64,000 nt of DNA. It comes from Kineosporiaceae bacterium (GTDB taxonomy: Bacteria; Actinomycetota; Actinomycetes; Actinomycetales; Kineosporiaceae). The notes below the pieces were generated by a model, which was not told where the DNA came from, made no database searches, and saw nothing but the letters and a program-made list of their open reading frames with translations. This document shows positions 13,621-21,406 of this stretch, piece after piece. The translations under genes were made by a program, and so were the position numbers. The stretch covers positions 124,001 to 188,000 of the forward strand of contig JADJPO010000011.1 of assembly GCA_016713225.1 (NCBI GenBank), in the 5' to 3' direction. How positions within the stretch are numbered: position 1 is the stretch's first letter; every line of letters starts with the position of its first letter.

Positions 13621-14028
13621 ATGCTCACGCGTCTCTTGCAGGCGCTGGTCCGTACCGAGGTCAGCGCGCACTGCGATCTGCCGTGCGGCGTGTACGACCC
13701 CGCCCAGGCCAGGATCGAAGCCGAGTCGATCAAGGCCACGATCGCCAAGTACCACGCCTCGGACGACGAGGCCTTCCGGTCCCGCGCTCTGGCGGTCAAG
13801 GAGGAGCGCAGCGAGCTGGTCAAGCACCACCTGTGGGTGCTCTGGACCGACTACTTCAAGGCGCCGCACTTCGAGAAGTACCCGCAGCTGCACGGCCTGT
13901 TCAACGAGGCCACCAAGCTGGCCGGGGCCGGCGGCACGAAGGGCTCCCTCGACGAGGGCGTCGCCGATGCGCTGCTGGCGAAGATCGACGAGATCGCCGA
14001 GATCTTCTGGGAGACCAAGAAGGCCTGA
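13621..14028 (+). CDS. sodN: Superoxide dismutase, Ni
   Basis: This 135-residue precursor has the nickel hook sequence HCDLPCGVYDP directly after a 16-residue leader (MLTRLLQALVRTEVSA). His1, Cys2 and Cys6 of the mature protein bind nickel. The rest is the four-helix bundle (AEFSIKAT-like first helix, KHHLWVLWTDYF, HFEKYPQLH) ending in IFWETKKA, as in Streptomyces SodN. The enzyme dismutates superoxide to oxygen and peroxide in the cytoplasm. The leader must be removed by SodX, encoded at 11139. A hairpin terminator follows. Nickel regulation through Nur is known in the family but not shown here. Confidence 0.97.
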   Translation: MLTRLLQALVRTEVSAHCDLPCGVYDPAQARIEAESIKATIAKYHASDDEAFRSRALAVKEERSELVKHHLWVLWTDYFKAPHFEKYPQLHGLFNEATKLAGAGGTKGSLDEGVADALLAKIDEIAEIFWETKKA

Positions 14029-14065
14029 TCCGCCAGCCGATCCAGGTTCACCAGCCGACGTGGAC

Positions 14066-14094
14066 GCCGGCCCATCCCAGCAGGGTGGGCCGGC
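14066..14094 (+). terminator. sodN terminator hairpin
   Basis: GCCGGCCCATCCC at 14066-14078 pairs with GGGTGGGCCGGC at 14083-14094 over a short loop, with one bulge. It lies between the convergent sodN and DMT transporter genes and could serve both. Confidence 0.65.
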
Positions 14095-14124
14095 TTCCCC
14101 GCGTCGGGGAGCGGTAACCGGGAG

Positions 14125-15009
14125 TCAGGCCACCGTCGTCGGAACCGCCTCGATCACCGGCTTCTGCTCCGGGGCACCCTGGGCACACAGCACCACCCCG
14201 ACCAGCATCAGCGCCAGCCCGCCAGTGACCGCCACCGCTCCGACCAGGCCACCCTGCAGCGGTTCGCCGAACACCAATCGGCCACAGGCGAAGGCCGTGA
14301 TCGGCTCGGCGGCCGCCAACCCCGGAAGGACGTGCCGCAGCGGCGCACTCTGAAACGCCCTGGCCACCACCAGGTTGCCCAGCAGCGACGCCGCGGCGAA
14401 ACCGAACCCGTTCAGCACCAGCACCGGTCGGTCCAGCGGCGACAGCGACGCGGCCGCGGCGCGCAAGAACACCGCATCCAGGGCGAAGCATGCCCCGGCC
14501 GCCGCACCCATCAGCAACGCGGTCCGCCGTCCCCGCTGCCGCCGGTGCGACAGCCACAGGGCGCCCAGCCCGATCATCAGGGCCACCGCCAGCACGGCCA
14601 CCGCCTTCACGACGGAGCGAAACTCCTCGGAGACACCGGGTTTGCCGATACCGACCAGCAGTGCAATACCCATTACCACCACGATCGAGCCCACCAGCTC
14701 GACCGGACGCAGCCGGCGCCGTTCGACCACCGCCTCGATCCCGATCGCGAACACCAACGTCGAGGCGATCACGGACTGCACCAGGATCACCCCGCCCTGG
14801 GTCAGCGCCCGCGCATGAAAGAACAGGGCAACAACGGCCAACAGCCCGCCCAGCAGCCAGCGAGGGGTGATCAGCAGACGCAGGAAGAGCCGGACCGGCC
14901 CGGCGTCGGCATGGGCATCGGCCGCCGCCGCATGACGTTGCAGGTTGTTACCCGCGGCGAACAACAGGGCAGCCACCAAGGCTCCGAGCACAGGCGCGCT
15001 GCGATTCAC
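14125..15009 (-). CDS. DMT-superfamily (EamA-like) membrane transporter
   Basis: The 294-residue protein has about nine to ten hydrophobic segments in two internal halves, typical of drug/metabolite transporters. Recognisable features are the N-terminal ALVAALLFAAGNNLQRHAA helix with charged end, QSVIASTLVFAIG near residue 78 and AAEPITAFACGRLVFGEPL near residue 240, which matches the second EamA signature. It lies in the cytoplasmic membrane; substrate unknown. The start at 15009 is only 39 bp from the divergent ThDP-enzyme gene, so the promoters must overlap. Confidence 0.82.
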   Translation of the reverse strand: MNRSAPVLGALVAALLFAAGNNLQRHAAAADAHADAGPVRLFLRLLITPRWLLGGLLAVVALFFHARALTQGGVILVQSVIASTLVFAIGIEAVVERRRLRPVELVGSIVVVMGIALLVGIGKPGVSEEFRSVVKAVAVLAVALMIGLGALWLSHRRQRGRRTALLMGAAAGACFALDAVFLRAAAASLSPLDRPVLVLNGFGFAAASLLGNLVVARAFQSAPLRHVLPGLAAAEPITAFACGRLVFGEPLQGGLVGAVAVTGGLALMLVGVVLCAQGAPEQKPVIEAVPTTVA

Positions 15010-15048
15010 GCTGCCGAGTCTGCCGTACCGGCCTTAGCCTTCACAGCC

Positions 15049-16701
15049 ATGACGGACTCTTCGCGGGTGATCGAGGGACACGCCGGCGCCGTGGCGGTGG
15101 CCGTGGCCCAGGCACACGGCGTCCAGGCGATGTTCACGCTGTCCGGCGCCCACGTCTTTCCGCTGTACGACGGCGCCGTGAAGGCCGAGCCGCCGCTGCC
15201 GATCTACGACGTCCGGCACGAGCAGACCGCGGTCTTCGCCGCGGAGGCGATGGGCAAGCTGACGCGTCGTCCGGGGCTGGCAGTACTCACTGCAGGCCCG
15301 GGGGTGACCAACGGGATCAGCGCCATCGCTCAGGCCCACCACAACGGATCACCGCTGGTGGTCTTCGGCGGGCGGGCACCGGCCTTCCGTTGGGGCACCG
15401 GCAGCCTGCAGGAACTCGACCACCCGGCACTGCTGGGTCCGGTGACCAAGCGCGCCGCCACGGTCGCCGGCCCCGAGACCATTGCCACCGAGATGGACGA
15501 CGCGCTGCGGCTGGCCGCGAGCGCCCACCGCGGCCCGGTCTTCCTCGACATGGCCATGGACCACCTGTTCGGCTCGGTCACCGCCACCATTGCCCGCCCT
15601 GCACCGAGTGTCCCCGAGCCGATCGACGGCGAGACCCTGGACGCCGCGGCAGCGGCGATCGCCGCGGCACACCGCCCGGTGATGGTGCTCGGTTCGGATG
15701 TCTGGGCCGACGGCGCCGAACTCGCTGCCGCAGGGCTGGTCCGCGACCTCGGGCTCCCCGCGATCACCAACGGCATGGGGCGCGGCGTGATCGGGCCGGA
15801 CGACGCCCTGCTGGTCACGCGGGCGCGCTCGATCGCCTTCGGCGAGGCCGACCTGGTGATCGTGGTGGGCACGCCACTGGACTTCAGGTTGGGCTATGGC
15901 AGCTTCGGCAGTGGCACCACCCTGGTGGTGCACATCGTCGACAGCGCCGCCGGTCTGGCCACCCACGTGCACCCCGTGGCCGGGGTCGCGGGTGACCTGG
16001 CCACGGCGCTCGACGGTCTGCGTGAGCGGCTGTCGGTGACGGGTCTGCAGCGCGATGTCGCCGAGTGGGCGGCACGGCTGCGAGCCGGGCACCTGGCGGC
16101 CGTGGCGACGGACGAACCGCTGCTCACCGCGGCGTCCGACCCGATCCACCCGGCCCGCATCTATGGCGAGCTGCGTTCGGTGCTCGAGCCGGACGCCGTG
16201 GTGATCGGCGACGGCGGCGACTTCGTCTCGTTCGCGGGCCGTTTCGTCGAACTGCCCACCGCCGGCTGCTGGCTCGACCCCGGACCCTTCGGGTGCCTGG
16301 GCACGGCGATGGGTTACGCGCTCGGCGCACGACTGGCACGCCCCTCGGCCCAGATCGTGGTGCTGATGGGTGATGGAGCCACCGGGTTCTCGCTGATGGA
16401 CGTCGACACCCTGGTACGCCACCGGATGCCGGTGCTCATGGTGGTCGGCAACAACGGGGTCTGGGGGCTCGAGAAGCAGCCGATGCAGATGCTCTACGGC
16501 TACGACGTGGCCGCCGATCTGGCCCCCGGCACCCGCTACGACGAGGTGGTCAGGGCGCTGGGCGGTGACGGCGAGTGCGTGACCGACCCGGCCCAGCTCG
16601 GCCAGGCCCTGCGTCGAGGGCTCGCCTCGCCGGTGCCGTACCTCGTCAACGTGATCACCGATCCGGCAGCCGCCTACCCCCGCAAGACCTTCGGCATCTG
16701 A
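15049..16701 (+). CDS. ThDP-dependent acetolactate synthase-like enzyme
   Basis: The 550-residue protein has the three domains of the ThDP family. The PYR domain carries the activating Glu in [15 protein letters not shown], a central domain runs at about 190-320, and the PP domain has [11 protein letters not shown] with the closing NN (VVGNNGVWG) for Mg-ThDP. The ATG at 15049 is the family start; the long open frame upstream to 14332 runs antisense through the DMT gene and is spurious. It resembles acetolactate synthase large subunits and 2-hydroxyacyl-CoA lyases. No small regulatory subunit or ilvC/ilvD gene is near, so it is probably not the biosynthetic ALS. Substrate uncertain. Confidence 0.85.
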   Translation: MTDSSRVIEGHAGAVAVAVAQAHGVQAMFTLSGAHVFPLYDGAVKAEPPLPIYDVRHEQTAVFAAEAMGKLTRRPGLAVLTAGPGVTNGISAIAQAHHNGSPLVVFGGRAPAFRWGTGSLQELDHPALLGPVTKRAATVAGPETIATEMDDALRLAASAHRGPVFLDMAMDHLFGSVTATIARPAPSVPEPIDGETLDAAAAAIAAAHRPVMVLGSDVWADGAELAAAGLVRDLGLPAITNGMGRGVIGPDDALLVTRARSIAFGEADLVIVVGTPLDFRLGYGSFGSGTTLVVHIVDSAAGLATHVHPVAGVAGDLATALDGLRERLSVTGLQRDVAEWAARLRAGHLAAVATDEPLLTAASDPIHPARIYGELRSVLEPDAVVIGDGGDFVSFAGRFVELPTAGCWLDPGPFGCLGTAMGYALGARLARPSAQIVVLMGDGATGFSLMDVDTLVRHRMPVLMVVGNNGVWGLEKQPMQMLYGYDVAADLAPGTRYDEVVRALGGDGECVTDPAQLGQALRRGLASPVPYLVNVITDPAAAYPRKTFGI

Positions 16702-16706
16702 CCCCG

Positions 16707-16805
16707 CTCACCCCTCCGTGATCATGCAATCCGTGCACAAACCGCCCGTGATCATGCAATCGATGCACGAAACGTGCACGGATTGCATGATCACGGAGGG
16801 GTGAG
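16707..16805. repeat. Long perfect hairpin with nested second copy (palindrome family, member 1)
   Basis: Two 32-bp arms, 16707-16738 and 16774-16805, are exact reverse complements. A second left-arm copy at 16745-16767 pairs with the right arm too, so two alternative stems are possible. The core is TGATCATGCAATCCGTGCA. Members with the same core are at 18317-18395 and 31428-31487. It lies just after the ThDP-enzyme stop and could end transcription, but the arms are far longer than a terminator needs. Confidence 0.9.
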
Positions 16806-16890
16806 TGGGGGGCATGAGGGGTTTCGGACGTGCCGAGCATCACGGCTCAATGCGTTGGTTCATGGGATCGTTGGGTTGTAGGATGAATTC

Positions 16891-17007
16891 ATGGAACTCG
16901 TCGTGATCGCAACCCTGTTCGCCTTCTCCGCCCTGGCGCCCTTCCTGGGCACCGACACCCGCCGCCCCGAGACCGAGCGCGTCAAGGGCTCCCTGCTGCT
17001 GCGCTGA
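16891..17007 (+). CDS. Small membrane peptide (38 residues)
   Basis: The ORF MELVVIATLFAFSALAPFLG... is preceded by AGGA eight bases before the ATG. It encodes one hydrophobic helix (residues 3-19) followed by a charged tail TDTRRPETERVKGSLLLR. It has no known domain. A second tiny one-helix gene lies on the other side of the GlxA-type regulator at 18153, with the same order of helix then charged tail. Support is the ribosome-binding site, the sensible membrane topology and the paired layout; it is a candidate gene rather than a certainty. Confidence 0.55.
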   Translation: MELVVIATLFAFSALAPFLGTDTRRPETERVKGSLLLR

Positions 17008-17078
17008 CCGACCGCTCGCCGGCGCGTCGATGGCGCATCGACCGGACCGGCCGGTGCGCACGCCCGGTGCATGTGGCG

Positions 17079-18065
17079 TCAGCTCGCCCTGACCGGGCCG
17101 AATGCCCGGCGATAGGCCATCGGAGCCGTCGCCCGCGCCCGCCGGAAGTGGTGCCGCAGCATCGCCGCCGAGCCGAACCCGGCCCGCTCGGCGATCTGCT
17201 CGACCGTCAGGTCCCCCGCTTCGAGCAGTTGCTCGGCCAGAGCCACCCGCTGGGACAACACCCAGGTGTGGGGCGTGGTACCGGTCTCGTCGCGAAAGCG
17301 CCGAGCGAAGGTCCGTTGACTCATCGCGGCCCGCTCGGCCAGCACGGCCACGGACAGGTCTTGATCCAGGTGCCGGGCAGCCCAATCGAGAACCGGGGCC
17401 AGCCCGATGCCCGTCGCCGCTCGGACCGGCGTCTCCACGAACTGGGCCTGCCCGCCGTCCCGCTGCGGCGGCACCACCATGCGCCGCGCGATGGCATTGG
17501 CCACGCCCACGCCGTGGCAGGTCCGCAGCAGATGCAGGCACAGATCGATGCCCGCCGCCGTCCCGGCGCTGGTGAAGATCGGCCCGTCCTGAACGAACAA
17601 CACGTCCGGCACCAGGTGCACCGAGGGGAACTGCGCAGCCAACTCGTCTGCGTGGCGCCAGTGTGTCGTGGCCCGGCGTCCGTCGAGCAGACCGGCCCAC
17701 CCCAGCACGAAGGCACCCGAGCACAAGCTGGCGATCAACGCCCCACGATCCGCCGCCGCGCGTAGCCGATCCACCAGCTCCACGGGCGGTCGATAGTCGA
17801 CCCCCATGGCGGGCACCACGATGAGATCTGCCGCGGCCAGGGCATCGAGCCGGTGGGGCACGGCGAGATCGAACCCGACGGGTGAGGCCACCGGGCCGGG
17901 CCGCGGCGAGCAGATCCGGAAGTCGAAGACCGGCAGCCCGTCCTCCGACCGATCGATGCCGAACACCTCACAGGCGACCGCGAACTCGAAGGGCGAGACG
18001 CCGTCGTCCACGACCACGGCCACCCGCTCGAGGCGGGGAAGAGTCGAGCGCTGGGGCATGCCCAC
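17079..18065 (-). CDS. GlxA family transcriptional regulator (DJ-1/PfpI plus AraC HTH)
   Basis: The 328-residue protein has an N-terminal DJ-1/PfpI-like domain (about 14-185) with the nucleophile-elbow segment LIASLCSGAFVLGWAG and a C-terminal AraC-type double helix-turn-helix (about 222-320) with MSQRTFARRFRDETGTTP and IAERAGFGSAAMLRHHFRRA. This is the GlxA/FtrA-like branch. The start at 18065 (MGMPQRS) could also be two codons later. Its target is probably the divergent small gene at 18153, since a strong inverted repeat overlaps that start. The inducer is unknown. Confidence 0.88.
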   Translation of the reverse strand: MGMPQRSTLPRLERVAVVVDDGVSPFEFAVACEVFGIDRSEDGLPVFDFRICSPRPGPVASPVGFDLAVPHRLDALAAADLIVVPAMGVDYRPPVELVDRLRAAADRGALIASLCSGAFVLGWAGLLDGRRATTHWRHADELAAQFPSVHLVPDVLFVQDGPIFTSAGTAAGIDLCLHLLRTCHGVGVANAIARRMVVPPQRDGGQAQFVETPVRAATGIGLAPVLDWAARHLDQDLSVAVLAERAAMSQRTFARRFRDETGTTPHTWVLSQRVALAEQLLEAGDLTVEQIAERAGFGSAAMLRHHFRRARATAPMAYRRAFGPVRAS

Positions 18066-18080
18066 AGTCTGCGCCGCAAT

Positions 18081-18153
18081 TGGCAGAAAGTCTACGCATG
18101 ATGGCTTTCATGCCACTCGTGGCAGAAGAACGATCAGCGCAGACTTTCTGCCA
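18081..18153. promoter_or_regulatory. Inverted-repeat operator between the GlxA-type regulator and a small membrane peptide
   Basis: TGGCAGAAAGTCTACGC at 18081-18097 is matched by GCGCAGACTTTCTGCCA at 18137-18153 on the opposite strand, 16 of 17 bases paired. A further partial copy (TGGCAGAAGA) lies at about 18119-18129. The right arm ends on the A of the ATG of the small gene. AraC-type regulators usually bind such paired sites; binding by the neighbouring regulator is inference. Confidence 0.65.
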
Positions 18154-18281
18154 TGACACTCCTCCTGCTGTTCCTCATCCTGTTCGTCGCACTCCCGCTG
18201 CTCGCACTGCGGTACGGCGCCGAGTCACGCGATCTGCGCGACCACCCCTGGGAGCGGGAGAACCCCCGCCCCTGCCTGTGA
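18153..18281 (+). CDS. Small membrane peptide (42 residues)
   Basis: The ORF begins MTLLLLFLILFVALPLLALRYG and ends in a charged tail SRDLRDHPWERENPRPCL (quoted in two parts). One transmembrane helix fills residues 2-19. The start codon lies at the edge of the inverted-repeat operator, so the message would be leaderless or nearly so. It diverges from the GlxA-type regulator and is followed by a long hairpin. No known domain. The regulatory layout makes it a credible gene. Confidence 0.6.
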   Translation: MTLLLLFLILFVALPLLALRYGAESRDLRDHPWERENPRPCL

Positions 18282-18316
18282 CCCCACCCACCCCACCCCA
18301 CCCCGACAACCTCTCA

Positions 18317-18395
18317 CCCCCACAACCTCACCGTGATCATGCAATCCGTGCACGAAACGTGCACGGATTGCATGATCACGGTGAGGTTGTGGGGG
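18317..18395. repeat. 38-bp-arm perfect hairpin (palindrome family, member 2)
   Basis: Arms 18317-18354 and 18358-18395 are exact reverse complements with an AAA loop. The core TGATCATGCAATCCGTGCA is shared with the hairpin at 16707-16805. It separates the convergent small membrane gene and the thioesterase gene and ends 12 bp before the latter's stop, so a two-way terminator role is possible. Confidence 0.9.
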
Positions 18396-18406
18396 GTGGT
18401 TGGGGG

Positions 18407-18769
18407 TCAGCTGGGGAATCTCTCCCGGACGACGACGGCCCGGCGGACCTCGCCGGTCGCCAGCAAGCGGCCGGCATCGTCGGTGGCCGAGACGATGAGA
18501 TCGATCCGGCGCCCGTCGCTGTCGGCCACCACGGCGTGCACGTGCACCCGCTCACCCACCGGCGTCGCCACCAGATGGTCCAGCGCGACCCGCGTGCCGA
18601 CGCTGGTCCGCAGCTCTGGGTCCTCGATCAGCGATGCGACGGCCACACAGGTGGCCGCCTCACACCACGCGAGCAACCGCGGGGTCGCCAGCACCGCGAC
18701 ATCCCCGCTGCCCAACGCGGCGGCGGTGTCCTGGTCGGTGACCAGGAAGGTCAGGTTCGCCTCGGGCAT
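18407..18769 (-). CDS. Hot-dog fold thioesterase family protein
   Basis: This is a 120-residue single-domain protein. It matches the FlK-like/thioesterase family: LTFLVTDQDTAAALGSGDV, then TPRLLAWCEAATCVAVASL, then TSVGTRVALDHLVATPVGE and VHAVVADSDGRRIDLIVSA (quoted in parts). The segment with E37 in WCEAAT corresponds to the helix that carries the catalytic acid in hot-dog enzymes. It probably hydrolyses a small acyl-CoA in the cytoplasm; the substrate is unknown. It lies 44 bp downstream of pilT on the same strand. Confidence 0.8.
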   Translation of the reverse strand: MPEANLTFLVTDQDTAAALGSGDVAVLATPRLLAWCEAATCVAVASLIEDPELRTSVGTRVALDHLVATPVGERVHVHAVVADSDGRRIDLIVSATDDAGRLLATGEVRRAVVVRERFPS

Positions 18770-18813
18770 CGCCCCAGACTAGGCCCGAGATCGGGCCGGG
18801 GTGTGCCGCCGGC

Positions 18814-19929
18814 TCAGGCCACCAACCCCTGACGGCGCAACTCGACCTGTAGATCGTGCGGGCTGCTCGAGGCCGAGATGGCGTCGTTCAGCGTGATCAC
18901 GCCATCGCGCAGCAGCGCGATCAGATGCTGATCGAAGGTCTGCATGCCATAGAACGCCCCGTCGGCGACGAGGGCCTCGATGCTCTGGGTCTTGTCCGGG
19001 TCGATGATCGCCTCGGTGATCCGGCCGGTGTTCACACAGATCTCGGCCGCCACGCACCGCCCCTTGCCGTCCGCCCGCGGCACCAGCCGCTGGCAGATCA
19101 CCCCGCGCAGGACGCCGGCCAGGGTCAGGCGCAGTTGGCGCTGGTCGTGCGGTGGGAAGAAGTCGATGATCCGCGTCACGGTCTCGCGGGCGTCGGTCGT
19201 GTGCAGGGTGGACATCACGAAGTGACCGGTCTCGGCGGCGGCCAGGGCGGCCTTGACCGTCTCCTGGTCACGCATCTCGCCGACCAGGATCACGTCAGGG
19301 TCCTGACGCATCGCGGCCCGCATCGCCCGGCTGAAATCGAAGGTGTCGACCGAGATCTCGCGCTGATTGATCATCGCGAGCTTGTCCTCGTGCAGCACCT
19401 CGATCGGGTCCTCGATGGTGACGACGTGCACCTCACGGTTCCGGTTGATCAGGTCGACCATGCTCGACAACGTCGTGGTCTTGCCCGAGCCGGTAGGGCC
19501 GGTGACCAGCACCAGACCCCGCGGCTCAAGGGCGAGCGCGCTGACCGCCTCGGGCATACCCAGCTGCTCGAGCGGGACGGCGCCGACCGCCACCCGCCGG
19601 AAGACCAGCCCGACCGACCCCCGCGACCGGAAGGCATTCACCCGGAAGCGACCGATCTTCGCGATGGCGTAGGCGAAGTCGGCCTCGTTGGTCTGCTCGA
19701 ACTGTTCCCGCTGGTCTGGCCGGATGATCTCATCCAGCATCGCCTGAGTGTCCTCGGGCGCGAGTACCGGGGCATCGAGGCGCCGCAGTCGCCCGTCGAT
19801 GCGAACCCGCGGCGGTGACCCGACCTTGCAGTGCAGGTCGGATCCCAGGAGTTCGGACAAGGCCCTCAGGTACGGTCCTACCCGGTGCGGCTCGGGCTGG
19901 GGGACGATCTCGCTCACGTCCCAGACCAT
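18814..19929 (-). CDS. Type IV pilus twitching-motility-type ATPase (PilT family)
   Basis: From ATG 19929 the protein has 371 residues; the open frame extends to 20025 but the extra codons look non-conserved. It has the PAS-like N-terminal domain, Walker A GPTGSGKTTTLSSM, the Asp box (VVTIEDPIEVLHEDK), Walker B (DPDVILVGEMRD) and the His box (TGHFVMSTLHTTDA). These are the marks of PilT hexameric ATPases that drive pilus retraction. No pilB, pilC, pilin or prepilin peptidase gene is in the window. It is followed by a thioesterase gene and faces away from the bL37 gene. Confidence 0.92.
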   Translation of the reverse strand: MVWDVSEIVPQPEPHRVGPYLRALSELLGSDLHCKVGSPPRVRIDGRLRRLDAPVLAPEDTQAMLDEIIRPDQREQFEQTNEADFAYAIAKIGRFRVNAFRSRGSVGLVFRRVAVGAVPLEQLGMPEAVSALALEPRGLVLVTGPTGSGKTTTLSSMVDLINRNREVHVVTIEDPIEVLHEDKLAMINQREISVDTFDFSRAMRAAMRQDPDVILVGEMRDQETVKAALAAAETGHFVMSTLHTTDARETVTRIIDFFPPHDQRQLRLTLAGVLRGVICQRLVPRADGKGRCVAAEICVNTGRITEAIIDPDKTQSIEALVADGAFYGMQTFDQHLIALLRDGVITLNDAISASSSPHDLQVELRRQGLVA

Positions 19930-20039
19930 CGGTCGGGGCGAGGTGCTGCTTGAGCCGAGGCCCAGACCTGCTGTGCGAGGATGACGCGAGCAGATCACGG
20001 GCACCCCGCCCGCGATCACCCCCACCGAGGAGAGCTGCG

Positions 20040-20114
20040 ATGAGCCGTCGTGCCCGCCGCCGTCGCGCCCGTAAGGGCAGCGCTGCCAACCACGGACGTC
20101 GTCCCAACAGCTGA
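20040..20114 (+). CDS. Ribosomal protein bL37-like 24-residue peptide
   Basis: This tiny ORF reads MSRRARRRRARKGSAANHGR then RPNS. A strong GAGGAGAG ribosome-binding site is placed correctly before the ATG at 20040. The C-terminal pattern ANHG(K/R)RPN and the dense basic N-terminus match bL37, the small extra protein seen in mycobacterial 50S structures. It would bind 23S rRNA. Automatic gene callers usually miss ORFs of this size. It stands alone, divergent from pilT and convergent with rsrA. Confidence 0.82.
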   Translation: MSRRARRRRARKGSAANHGRRPNS

Positions 20115-20159
20115 CGTCCGCGCCTCACAGCTGGAGGGCCGGCCCACGACCTGCGGGGA

Positions 20160-20426
20160 TCAGCCCTCCAGCTGGAGTCGCACCTCGGTGATCTGCACCA
20201 TGATCCGTGACCGCAACGAATCCGGGGCGGTCTCACAGACACAGCTGCGGCGCACCAGCGCCTTGAGCATCAGATCGAGGTCGTACTGGGTCAGGCAGGG
20301 ACTGCACTCGTCCAGGTGCTGGCGGATCTTGGCCACGTCGTGGTCGGTCATCTCGCCGTCGAGGAACTCATAGACCCGCTCCAGCACCTCGCGGCAGTCG
20401 GTCTCGTGCGGGTTGCCACAGCTCAC
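20160..20426 (-). CDS. rsrA: Mycothiol-system anti-sigma factor RsrA
   Basis: The 88-residue protein is a zinc-binding (ZAS) anti-sigma factor. The redox motif is seen as HLDECSPCL (H-x3-C-x2-C), with further Cys at the N-terminus ([10 protein letters not shown]) and in [12 protein letters not shown]. In streptomycetes RsrA holds SigR until thiol oxidation forms a disulfide and releases zinc. The GTG start at 20426 overlaps the sigR stop (GTGA), matching the usual sigR-rsrA operon. It acts in the cytoplasm. Confidence 0.95.
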   Translation of the reverse strand: MSCGNPHETDCREVLERVYEFLDGEMTDHDVAKIRQHLDECSPCLTQYDLDLMLKALVRRSCVCETAPDSLRSRIMVQITEVRLQLEG

Positions 20427-21115
20427 GACGCACCGCCGGCGGTCGTCCCGGTGGTGCCGTTGCCAGCGGCCACCAGGCCGCGTTCGCGCGCGTAGTCGGT
20501 CAACAGCTCTCGCAGTTGACGCCGCCCCCGGTGCAACCGGGACATGACCGTACCGATCGGCGTACCCATGATCTCCGCGATCTCCTTGTACGCGAACCCC
20601 TCGACATCAGCGAGATAGACAGCGATCCGGAACTCCTCCGGGATCCGCTGCAGCGCGTCCTTGACGTCACTGTCGGGCAACCGGTCGAGCGCCTCGGCCT
20701 CGGCCGATCGCAACCCGGACGACGTGTGCGACTCGGCGCGGGCGAGCTGCCAGTCCTCGACCTCCTCGGCGGCGGACTGCTTCGGCTCGCGCTGCTTCTT
20801 GCGGTAGGTGTTGATGTAGGCGTTGGTCAGGATGCGATACAGCCAGGCCTTCAGGTTGGTGCCGGGCTCGTACTGGTGGAAGGAGCCGAACGCCTTGGCG
20901 TAGCTCTCCTGCACCAGATCCTCGGCGTCCGCGGGGTTTCGGGTCATCCGCAGGGCAGCCGAGTAGAGCTGGTCGATGTACTGCAGCGCGTCACGCTCGA
21001 AGCGCGCCACACGCTCTTCGGCCGACTCGCCCCGTGGGGCGCGTCGGGTCTCGGCCTGACCGGGATCCTCACTCATCGCGGCCGAGCCTAGCCGCCCGAT
21101 GCCCGGGGTGGTCAT
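20423..21115 (-). CDS. sigR: RNA polymerase sigma factor SigR (thiol-oxidative stress)
   Basis: This is an ECF sigma factor with region 2 ([20 protein letters not shown] then [17 protein letters not shown]) and region 4 ([20 protein letters not shown] then [20 protein letters not shown]). It is followed by rsrA with 4-bp overlap. The annotated start is ATG 21115 (230 residues, MTTPGIG); an internal ATG at 21076 (MSEDPGQ) gives the more usual 217 residues. SigR is known in streptomycetes to have a longer isoform from an upstream start, so both may be used. It switches on thioredoxin and mycothiol genes under disulfide stress. Confidence 0.95.
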   Translation of the reverse strand: MTTPGIGRLGSAAMSEDPGQAETRRAPRGESAEERVARFERDALQYIDQLYSAALRMTRNPADAEDLVQESYAKAFGSFHQYEPGTNLKAWLYRILTNAYINTYRKKQREPKQSAAEEVEDWQLARAESHTSSGLRSAEAEALDRLPDSDVKDALQRIPEEFRIAVYLADVEGFAYKEIAEIMGTPIGTVMSRLHRGRRQLRELLTDYARERGLVAAGNGTTGTTAGGAS

Positions 21116-21406
21116 CGAGAGCCCCGAGCCGCCCTGGGCAATGTCGTGCGACGGGCCGGAACTGACTTCCGGACACCTCGCGCCGGCCACGCTCACCAGC
21201 ACCCGGGACCCCCTCCACTCGCACGGCCGTACCTGCTGGTGCTCGCAACGACGACTCGTCCGCAGGCATTCCTCACCCCGACTCACCGTCGGAGATCCTC
21301 TCGGAGATGATCTCCGGTGGCGAGAAGGGCATATGGTCGCTTCTCGGCACTTGGTGCCGTTTGCACCCTGCCGATACCCGGCCCAACTCTCGAGGGGAAT
21401 CCCGTC
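21116..21406. promoter_or_regulatory. Divergent sigR / secreted-protein control region
   Basis: This 291-bp stretch holds both promoters. CCGGAAGTCAGTTCCGG at about 21157-21173 is a 6-5-6 palindrome. A clear SigR-type promoter (GGAAT, 18-19 bp, GTT) was looked for and not found, although sigR is autoregulated in relatives. GAGGGGA before the ATG at 21407 is a good ribosome-binding site. Confidence 0.4.

Noticed and set aside
14332..15048. N-terminal extension of 239 codons on the ThDP enzyme
   Set aside because: It runs antisense through the DMT transporter gene and has no conserved content; the family start is at 15049.
16707..16805. Attachment site or tRNA-like fold
   Set aside because: The arms are a plain long palindrome; no tRNA cloverleaf, integrase or duplicated target sequence was found.
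21116..21406. SigR-type autoregulatory promoter upstream of sigR
   Set aside because: No GGAAT with a GTT element at the right spacing could be seen; only a GGAAG-containing palindrome is present.
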